Shown here in pieces: positions 5,620 to 10,979 of a DNA stretch of 10,979 nt; position 1 is the first letter of the stretch; each line of letters opens with the position of its first letter. This DNA comes from an uncultured Flavobacterium sp. (GTDB lineage: Bacteria > Bacteroidota > Bacteroidia > Flavobacteriales > Flavobacteriaceae), in assembly GCF_946482535.1 (NCBI RefSeq), contig NZ_CAMLRU010000084.1:1-10979 (forward strand), given 5' to 3'. The notes under the pieces are model-generated. The model was not told the DNA's origin, searched no databases, and saw only the letters and a program-made list of their open reading frames with translations. Both the position numbers and the translations under genes were made by a program.

Positions 5620-6714
5620 TTATGCTAATTGAGGTTGTCTTCCTAATTCTCTTAAGTGCTTGAAATGCGAGGCAATAGCCGCTCGTGTTGTTTTGAATTC
5701 GTAATAAGGCAGTTCACATTCTTTGGCGGTTTGCTTTACGATTTCGGCAATTTTACCGTAGTGAATATGACTGATATTAGGGAAAATGTGGTGTTCGATT
5801 TGGTGGTTCAAACCTCCTGTATAATAATTAACCAACCAGTTTTTAGGAGCAAAATTGGCAGTGGTGAACAATTGGTGAATGGCCCAAGTGTTTTCTATTT
5901 CGCCGTTTTCATCCGGAATAGGGTTGTGGGTTTCTTCTACTACGTGAGCTAATTGGAATACCACACTCAAGATAACTCCGGCGGTGTAATGCATTACTAA
6001 AAATCCTAAAACCACTTTCCACCAAGTGATGCCCATGACCATTGGAATGACCAACCAAATAGAGAAGTAAATGATTTTAGTGATGATTAAAGTAGTCCAA
6101 CGAATGACCGGTTTTTTGAATTCGCCGTAAGATAAATTTCTTTTCAGATAGCGTTTCATTTGAAGGAAGTCGGTTGTGATGGCCCAGTTGAAGGTCAATA
6201 ATCCGTATAAAAATACAGAATAATAATGTTGGAATTTATGGAATTTATACCATTTGGCTTCTTTGGTAAAGCGCATGATTCTTCCGGCTTCCAAGTCTTC
6301 GTCGTGACCTAAAATGTTGGTGTAAGTGTGGTGCAAAACATTGTGTTGTACTTGCCAGTTGTATACATTTCCGGCTAAGATGTAGATGCTGCCGCCCATG
6401 ATTTTATTCACCCAAGATTTAGAAGAATAAGCGCCGTGATTACCATCGTGCATAACGTTCATACCAACGCCGGCCATACCAACGCCAATAACCACGTTTA
6501 GTAAAAGGTAAGCCCAAAAAGGCATATCCATAGCTAATAAAATAAAATAAGGTGTTAAGAAAATGGAGAACATTACTATGGTTTTCAAGTGCAGTTTCCA
6601 GTTTCCGGTTTTGTCAAGATTGTTTTCTTTAAAATAGTTGTTTACTCTGGTGTTTAAAGTTCGGAAGAATTTCAAACTGTCTGTTTTAGAGAAAATGGGT
6701 GTTGTGGTATTCAT
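5620..6714 (-). CDS. Membrane fatty acid desaturase (di-iron, histidine-box type)
   Basis: 364 residues from the ATG at 6712-6714. The three histidine boxes of membrane di-iron desaturases (PF00487) are present: H89-D-G-N-H93, H124-N-V-L-H-H129 and Q305-I-E-H-H309. The Q-x-x-H-H third box is that of front-end/linoleoyl-type desaturases, but no cytochrome b5 domain is fused. Hydrophobic segments lie at about 45-62, 66-85, 165-183 and 209-256, giving the usual two membrane hairpins with the boxes on the cytoplasmic side. It would introduce double bonds into acyl chains and so adjust membrane fluidity; the regiospecificity cannot be read. The frame extends 16 codons upstream to a TTG, but the candidate -7 box at 6737-6744 lies inside that extension, supporting the ATG. 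It is divergent from rsmG. Confidence 0.92.
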   Translation of the reverse strand: MNTTTPIFSKTDSLKFFRTLNTRVNNYFKENNLDKTGNWKLHLKTIVMFSIFLTPYFILLAMDMPFWAYLLLNVVIGVGMAGVGMNVMHDGNHGAYSSKSWVNKIMGGSIYILAGNVYNWQVQHNVLHHTYTNILGHDEDLEAGRIMRFTKEAKWYKFHKFQHYYSVFLYGLLTFNWAITTDFLQMKRYLKRNLSYGEFKKPVIRWTTLIITKIIYFSIWLVIPMVMGITWWKVVLGFLVMHYTAGVILSVVFQLAHVVEETHNPIPDENGEIENTWAIHQLFTTANFAPKNWLVNYYTGGLNHQIEHHIFPNISHIHYGKIAEIVKQTAKECELPYYEFKTTRAAIASHFKHLRELGRQPQLA

Positions 6715-6736
6715 TCGTAGTATTTCAAATTTTGCC

Positions 6737-6744
6737 CAAAGATA
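6737..6744 (-). promoter_or_regulatory. Candidate -7 box (TATCTTTG) of the desaturase promoter
   Basis: An exact TAnnTTTG match on the minus strand, 22 bases before the chosen ATG. A TTTG lies 15 bases further upstream (6760-6763), somewhat nearer than the usual -33 spacing. The position would give a short leader and excludes the TTG start at 6762. Confidence 0.5.
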
Positions 6745-6787
6745 ATTATAATACTTTTTCAAAGATTATAAACAAATCATAATTATC
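6741..6787. repeat. Inverted repeat GATAATTAT...ATAATTATC in the divergent promoter region
   Basis: Perfect 9-bp arms at 6741-6749 and 6779-6787, centres 38 bp apart. The left arm overlaps the desaturase -7 box; the right arm is 13-21 bases upstream of the rsmG -7 box. The spacing is near four helical turns, which would suit a looping or paired-site regulator, but the arms are purely AT-rich apart from their ends and may be chance. Confidence 0.35.
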
Positions 6788-6799
6788 AACCAAAAGCAC

Positions 6800-6807
6800 T
6801 ATTTTTG
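6800..6807 (+). promoter_or_regulatory. Candidate -7 box (TATTTTTG) of the rsmG promoter
   Basis: An exact TAnnTTTG match 15 bases before the rsmG ATG. Transcription would begin about 10 bases upstream of the ATG, leaving a very short leader. No TTTG is seen at the -33 position. Confidence 0.45.
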
Positions 6808-6822
6808 TTGAAAAATCAATTT

Positions 6823-7452
6823 ATGGAAGAAATTATCAAACAATTTCCTAATCTTACTGAGAATCAACTCTTACAGTTTCAAAAGTTAGAAGCTTTGTAC
6901 CAAGATTGGAATGCGAAAATCAATGTAATTTCCCGAAAAGATATAGATGAATTGTATACCAAACATGTATTACATTCATTGGCTATAGCCAAAATTCAAC
7001 CGTTTGAACCCGGAACTTATATTTTAGACGTTGGTACCGGCGGCGGATTTCCCGGAATTCCTTTGGCGATTTTATTTCCTGAAACGCGTTTTTACCTGAT
7101 TGATGTGATTGCCAAAAAAATAAAAGTGGTGCAAGCCGTAGTAGATGGTTTAGCGCTGAAAAATGTCAAAGCCGAACAAATTCGTGCCGAAAATGTAAAA
7201 GGTGATTATGATTTTATTGTGAGTCGTGCCGTGACCAATATGCCCGATTTTGTGTCTTGGATTAAAGATAAAATCAAGAAACAAAACAAACACGAATTAA
7301 AAAACGGAATTTTGTACCTAAAAGGAGGTGACTTAACGGAAGAACTCAAAGATTTTCCCAGCGCCACGGAATACAATATTGCTGATTTTTTTAAAGATGA
7401 ATTCTTTGAAACCAAAAAAGTGGTTCATTTACCGCTCAAGTTCAAAGCATAA
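6823..7452 (+). CDS. rsmG: 16S rRNA (guanine527-N7)-methyltransferase RsmG (GidB)
   Basis: 209 residues from the ATG at 6823, the normal size for RsmG. The S-adenosylmethionine-binding fold is clear: D-V-G-T-G-G-G-F-P-G-I-P-L-A-I (motif I, about 69-83), with the acidic residue D93 (L-I-D) ending strand 2. The family-specific N-terminal segments W-N-A-K-I-N-V-I-S-R and H-V-L-H-S-L are present, as is S-R-A-V in the RNA-binding/catalytic region. It methylates N7 of G527 in 16S rRNA; loss gives low-level streptomycin resistance in other bacteria. Upstream in-frame TTG codons (6805, 6808) fall at or next to the candidate -7 box and were rejected as starts. It is the only plus-strand gene here, divergent from the desaturase and convergent with the T9SS hydrolase. 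Confidence 0.95.
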   Translation: MEEIIKQFPNLTENQLLQFQKLEALYQDWNAKINVISRKDIDELYTKHVLHSLAIAKIQPFEPGTYILDVGTGGGFPGIPLAILFPETRFYLIDVIAKKIKVVQAVVDGLALKNVKAEQIRAENVKGDYDFIVSRAVTNMPDFVSWIKDKIKKQNKHELKNGILYLKGGDLTEELKDFPSATEYNIADFFKDEFFETKKVVHLPLKFKA

Positions 7453-7487
7453 AAAAAGCCTCTCAGACGAGAGGCTTTTTGTTTTTT
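7452..7487. terminator. Bidirectional terminator between rsmG and the T9SS hydrolase
   Basis: A perfect 8-bp stem, AGCCTCTC / GAGAGGCT, with loop AGAC. It is flanked by an A-tract (7451-7457) and a T-tract (7476-7487, interrupted by one G), so it can terminate transcription from both convergent genes. It starts at the last base of the rsmG stop, and its right T-tract overlaps the hydrolase stop codon by two bases. Confidence 0.9.
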
Positions 7488-9783
7488 ATCCTTTTACTAT
7501 TTTCTTGGTTATGTTTCCGTCTTCATTGCTGATGGTGATTAGGAAAACCCCTTTAGGTAATGTTACAGGAATCTCAAAAGATCCGCTGATGGTGTTGTTT
7601 TTAGAGTGATAAATCGTTTTGCCCAACATATCGGTAACCACTATGTTGGCGTTATCGATAGTGTAAGAAGTATTGATTTCAATGTTGTTTTCTACCGGAT
7701 TTTTAATCCAAAGTGTTTCAAAAGCCGGATTTATAGTTGCCAAAGAGCCGCTGATAATTTCATTCAAAGCAAAAGTCACATTGGTTTGGGTTAAAGTCAC
7801 GTGATTTTCATTCACCGTTGGTATAGAGGAAGCTACAAATGGCGTCACCGAAGTACCGGTTACCGGAGTATATAAATTATTGGTTCCTGAGATCGCCATG
7901 GAACTCCAAGTAGGAATAAAAGTAAAGTAATCGGCATTGAGGTTGTCAAAAAATTCAATTAATAACGGGTCAGTTCCGGCACCGGCTTGGAAACCACTCA
8001 TGTCAAATCTGCCGCCCGGCGCTGTGTCTAAACCATCGGTGAAGGTTGGTGCTTTTGAATTGGCCAAGCTTTCGAATCCCGTTACCCAAAAGGCGACTAC
8101 AAACTGTTGTCCTCTGAAACGGCTTACTTGGTTGGTTTGATTAGCAGCCGGTGTAAATCTTAGGTTGATGATAGCTCTTTGGGTTGTTGTAACATTAAAA
8201 GTATGATTCATAACTTCAAAATTCGGACTATAATTCATGGTACCATTGCCGGCTCCGTTTGAAATGGATACGTTTCGAACAGTGGCGGGAAAGCCCATGG
8301 TATTTAGTTCATTTTGGAATGCCGTTCTGAAATTGGGCGCACCGGTTGGTAATAAGGAATTTGTATCAGTATTGAATTCAAATGTGCTTCCGGTTTGTAA
8401 ATGACCTTCTAAATGGTCTATTAACATTTGTCGGGCAGCCGGACTTTTGATTAATCCGTCAACGAGTGGCTGAACGGCCGTACTTCCTAACGGTCCATAA
8501 GCCATATAGTTGAATAGATGTTGGAAACCAATAGGAACATTGGCTCCTTGGTGCGGAGAGTCAAATGAAATATACAAACGAGTATCGTGGTTCAAAGTAT
8601 TCATTTCCATGTAGCGCAACGCATAACGGGAAATTAATCCACCCATACTTGGTCCGATGATTACGTTTTTTTGGTTGCCCACTTTTTGAGCGTTGATTTG
8701 ATTGATTAGTTCCACCAAAACAAAGGCATTTCGCTGAATAAAATCGACGCCGCCATCTACAACTGTTGTGGTATTTGGTCTTGTATAAGTTGGAAAATTG
8801 ACCAAAATAATATCAAAGCCTTGGGTTCTTAAATAATCAGCCAAATTTTCTCCGGTTCCATAGTTTAGACTGGTGTAAAGAGCGGCTATATTTCGGGTAT
8901 CGCCCGGATCAAAACCGTCTACCAAAAAGACAGGTTTGTCTAAGATGCCGTCAACAGTATCAGGAAAAATTTCATATTCACCTTGGCCAAAGAAAGATTC
9001 TGTTTCTCCATAACCTTGATAACCTATCGTAGCCGTAATTGAATTTACCGCATTGGGTTGGTAATTGTTTTGGGAATTTCTGCCGGTAACTGCACTGCTT
9101 CGGTTCTCCACCGTCAAAACAAAAGAAGTGATAATGCTTTCTCCGTTAGTGAATTGGATGCGACAGTTTACCATTTGTAGCCCATTGGAACCAAATTGCA
9201 CCGTTGCAGGAACATTTCTCGGAATGGTTTTCCATGATATTTCACCGTTGACTTGGATGGCAATGCTTTGGATAGCTTTGTTGGTTGAATTAAAAATGAA
9301 TTCGTCCTTAAGCATAAAAGTAACCAAACTGTTTTTAGATTTTGCCAATAAAGGAGCAATCAAATTGAGCGTATGCTTTTGAAACACATTTTGTGCATTA
9401 GGTTTGGATTCAAACTGATTGTTGGCATTCAAAAACAAATCGCCATTTTCTAATGCGGAGGCATTTATGGTCTCAAATTCGGTAATCATAATGCCCAACG
9501 GAACTTGGTTTTTCGCAAAACCAAGGTTAGCTTCTTGGCGTAACTTTTCCAATTTAGGGAATCGTTGTAAGAAGTCCGCACGCTGTATTTCGTGATAGGC
9601 TTGCAGAAAATAATTAGTGTTAATTCCGCCCTCTCTCGATTCGGTTGCTTTGGAAATGGCAAAAACACGGTCGTAAAGAATTTTAGTTTCTGTTTTGTCT
9701 CTAAGCAAATCATAGGACTTGTCCTGAGCAAATGTCGGAACAGCGAAAAGACAAAAAAGTAAAAAAGTAATTTTCATTTTCAT
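7486..9783 (-). CDS. Secreted alpha/beta-hydrolase (esterase/lipase-like) with T9SS type A sorting domain
   Basis: 765 residues. A Sec signal peptide covers about 1-20 (cleavage near F-A-Q-D). A region of no recognised family follows (about 25-270). The alpha/beta-hydrolase core begins near K-P-V-F-L-V-D-G-F-D-P-G (283-294) and has the nucleophile elbow G-P-S379-M-G-G in I-I-G-P-S-M-G-G-L, then S-F-D-S-P-H-Q-G-A (406-414). H661 in E-N-H-V-T-L-T is a candidate catalytic histidine; the acid is not certain. The last ~75 residues (from N-P-V-E-N, 695) form a type A sorting domain ending K-K-I-V-K-G, which directs export through the type IX system and removal or attachment at the surface. Substrate is unknown; lipase, esterase or polysaccharide esterase are all possible. 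ATG codons at 9783 and 9777 are both plausible starts. Confidence 0.85.
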   Translation of the reverse strand: MKMKITFLLFCLFAVPTFAQDKSYDLLRDKTETKILYDRVFAISKATESREGGINTNYFLQAYHEIQRADFLQRFPKLEKLRQEANLGFAKNQVPLGIMITEFETINASALENGDLFLNANNQFESKPNAQNVFQKHTLNLIAPLLAKSKNSLVTFMLKDEFIFNSTNKAIQSIAIQVNGEISWKTIPRNVPATVQFGSNGLQMVNCRIQFTNGESIITSFVLTVENRSSAVTGRNSQNNYQPNAVNSITATIGYQGYGETESFFGQGEYEIFPDTVDGILDKPVFLVDGFDPGDTRNIAALYTSLNYGTGENLADYLRTQGFDIILVNFPTYTRPNTTTVVDGGVDFIQRNAFVLVELINQINAQKVGNQKNVIIGPSMGGLISRYALRYMEMNTLNHDTRLYISFDSPHQGANVPIGFQHLFNYMAYGPLGSTAVQPLVDGLIKSPAARQMLIDHLEGHLQTGSTFEFNTDTNSLLPTGAPNFRTAFQNELNTMGFPATVRNVSISNGAGNGTMNYSPNFEVMNHTFNVTTTQRAIINLRFTPAANQTNQVSRFRGQQFVVAFWVTGFESLANSKAPTFTDGLDTAPGGRFDMSGFQAGAGTDPLLIEFFDNLNADYFTFIPTWSSMAISGTNNLYTPVTGTSVTPFVASSIPTVNENHVTLTQTNVTFALNEIISGSLATINPAFETLWIKNPVENNIEINTSYTIDNANIVVTDMLGKTIYHSKNNTISGSFEIPVTLPKGVFLITISNEDGNITKKIVKG

Positions 9784-9809
9784 AATGCTTGGTTATTGGT
9801 TTTGACATT

Positions 9810-9817
9810 CGAAGATA
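9810..9817 (-). promoter_or_regulatory. Weak candidate -7 box (TATCTTCG) of the T9SS hydrolase gene
   Basis: The minus strand reads TATCTTCG, one mismatch from TAnnTTTG, 26 bases before the ATG at 9783. A TTG lies 15 bases upstream (9833-9835), the same spacing seen at the desaturase promoter. It lies just past the pruA terminator, so a promoter is expected here. Confidence 0.35.
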
Positions 9818-9840
9818 CAAAAAATTCATTTTCAATTAAA

Positions 9841-9870
9841 TAAAAAAAGCCTGAGCAATTGTTCAGGCTT
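9841..9870 (-). terminator. Intrinsic terminator of pruA
   Basis: On the minus strand AAGCCTGA and TCAGGCTT form a perfect 8-bp stem around ACAATTGC, followed by TTTTTTT at 9842-9848 (the first T's belong to the stem). It begins about 21 bases after the pruA stop. Confidence 0.88.
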
Positions 9871-9891
9871 AGTGAGGTTGTAAAGTGAAGT

Positions 9892-10979
9892 TTATTCTCC
9901 CAAAAACGGGTAACGATAATCTTCCGGAGTCACGAAGGTTTCTTTGATGGTTCTTGGAGAAACCCAACGCAATAAATTTTGCATAGAACCCGCTTTGTCA
10001 TTCGTTCCCGAAGCTCTGGCGCCGCCAAATGGCTGCATTCCGACTACCGCTCCGGTTGGTTTGTCATTGATATAGAAGTTTCCGGCACTGTTTTGTAAAG
10101 CCAAAGTAGCTTCTTCGATGGCATATCGGTCCTGACTGAAGATGGCTCCGGTCAAAGCATATTCTGAAGTGCTGTCTACTAATTGTAAGGTTTCCGCCCA
10201 TTTGGCATCTTCATACACATAAATCGTCATCACCGGACCGAAAAGTTCGGTTTCCATAGTGGCGTATTTCGGATTGGTAGTTACGATTACGGTTGGCTCA
10301 ATAAAGTAGCCTTTTGATTTGTCATAATTACCGCCTACGATGATTTCGGCATCGCTGTCTTTTTTAGCTTGATCGATAAAGCTTGCTAATTTGTCAAAAG
10401 AACCTTCGTGAATCACAGCGGTAATGAAGTTACTGAAATCCTCAGGAGAACCCATTTTCATCGATTTTACATCGGTGATTAATTGCTCTTTTACTGCAGG
10501 CCACAAACTTTGCGGGATATAACCTCTTGAGGCTGCCGAACATTTTTGTCCTTGGAATTCAAAAGCACCACGGGTAATTCCGGTTACGACTTGTTTTACA
10601 TTGGCACTCGGATGTGCTAAAACAAAATCTTTTCCGCCGGTTTCTCCGACGATTCTCGGGTAAGTTTTATAAGTGTGGATGTTTTCGCCAATTTTTTTCC
10701 AAATTTCTTTGAAAACAAATGTTGAACCGGTATAGTGAACTCCGGCAAAATCGGGATGTTTTAAAATCGTATCGGTAATCATTACCGGATCACCAAAAAC
10801 AACGTTGATTACTCCGTCAGGAACTCCGGCTTCTTTGAAAACATCGATGATTATCTTGGCCGAAAATACTTGGCTGTCACTAGGTTTCCAAACAACAGTA
10901 TTGCCCATCAAAGCGGCACTCGCCGGAAGGTTGGCTGCAATAGCGGTAAAGTTAAACGGTGTAATGGCATAAACAAATC
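9892..10979 (-). CDS. pruA: L-glutamate gamma-semialdehyde dehydrogenase (1-pyrroline-5-carboxylate dehydrogenase), partial
   Basis: The frame is open to the right edge: before the internal M-G-N-T-V-V-W-K-P-S it continues as F-V-Y-A-I-T-P-F-N-F-T-A-I-A-A-N, so the N-terminal third or so lies outside the window. About 361 residues are visible. It is an aldehyde dehydrogenase of the ALDH4 type: P-F-N-F-T (substrate/NAD region), W-K-P-S, G-S-T (NAD), catalytic-base glutamate in G-E-T-G-G-K-D-F, and the nucleophilic cysteine in G-Q-K-C-S-A (C146 of the visible part). It oxidises glutamate semialdehyde from proline degradation to glutamate with NAD+. There is no fused proline dehydrogenase at the visible C-terminal side; in Bacteroidota the two activities are usually separate proteins. 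It is followed by its own terminator. Confidence 0.92.
   Translation of the reverse strand, partial: FVYAITPFNFTAIAANLPASAALMGNTVVWKPSDSQVFSAKIIIDVFKEAGVPDGVINVVFGDPVMITDTILKHPDFAGVHYTGSTFVFKEIWKKIGENIHTYKTYPRIVGETGGKDFVLAHPSANVKQVVTGITRGAFEFQGQKCSAASRGYIPQSLWPAVKEQLITDVKSMKMGSPEDFSNFITAVIHEGSFDKLASFIDQAKKDSDAEIIVGGNYDKSKGYFIEPTVIVTTNPKYATMETELFGPVMTIYVYEDAKWAETLQLVDSTSEYALTGAIFSQDRYAIEEATLALQNSAGNFYINDKPTGAVVGMQPFGGARASGTNDKAGSMQNLLRWVSPRTIKETFVTPEDYRYPFLGE

Noticed and set aside
6715..6762. Longer desaturase start (TTG) adding MKKYYNYLW...
   Set aside because: The extension covers the candidate -7 box TATCTTTG, and the ATG at 6714 gives a normal-length protein.
6772..6790. TTGAT-N4-ATGAT as an FNR box in the desaturase/rsmG gap
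   Set aside because: Only one half-site matches; the other differs at two of five bases in AT-rich DNA.
6805..6822. Longer rsmG starts at two TTG codons
   Set aside because: They overlap or adjoin the -7 box TATTTTTG; the ATG at 6823 fits the family start.
9065..9382. 105-residue plus-strand open frame opposite the T9SS hydrolase
   Set aside because: Antisense shadow of a clear coding region, with no recognisable domain or start context.
9892..10911. pruA as a complete 339-residue gene starting at 10911
   Set aside because: The frame continues without a stop to the window edge with conserved ALDH sequence (P-F-N-F-T); the apparent start is internal.
1..10979. Mobile element, defence island or biosynthetic cluster
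   Set aside because: No transposase, integrase, restriction, toxin, nuclease or assembly-line gene is present; gene content and composition look uniform and chromosomal.

Overview
The window looks like chromosomal DNA of a flavobacterium (Bacteroidota, probably Flavobacterium or a close relative). It is AT-rich and most starts lack a Shine-Dalgarno sequence. Candidate -7 boxes fit the Bacteroidota TAnnTTTG form. One gene ends in a type IX secretion (T9SS) sorting domain, and the Crp-type regulator has the shortened C-terminus common in this phylum. Ten of the eleven genes are on the minus strand; only rsmG is on the plus strand. Genes are packed tightly and no gene-free stretch exceeds about 180 bases.

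Right to left (direction of minus-strand transcription). (i) 9892-10979: 3' part of pruA (proline/glutamate catabolism), closed by a hairpin terminator. (ii) 7486-9783: a large secreted T9SS alpha/beta-hydrolase, convergent with rsmG (6823-7452) across a shared bidirectional terminator. (iii) 5620-6714: a membrane fatty-acid desaturase divergent from rsmG, then a PLP aminotransferase (4381-5565), each followed by its own terminator. (iv) 2166-4240: an operon of purT, a small exported DUF6370-type cysteine protein and a Crp/Fnr-family regulator with gaps of 2-3 bases. (v) 1271-1987: a pirin/YhhW-type bicupin with its own promoter and terminator. (vi) 1-1209: a compact redox operon of a YjdJ-like mini-acetyltransferase, an OsmC peroxidase-like protein, a YjdI-like iron-sulphur protein and a partial NAD(P)H-dependent FMN reductase.

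Most genes are housekeeping or ordinary accessory metabolism. I see no mobile element, CRISPR array, tRNA, rRNA or defence system. The more interesting signals are between genes. An FNR-box-like dyad lies where a class II activator would sit upstream of pirin, directly downstream of the Crp/Fnr gene. An 88-bp array of 8-bp units, arranged head-to-head, overlaps the crp stop codon. A roughly 76-bp structured element upstream of purT resembles a dispersed flavobacterial extragenic repeat. The YjdI/YjdJ/OsmC/FMN-reductase grouping may be a small thiol/peroxide-handling module of unknown biochemistry.
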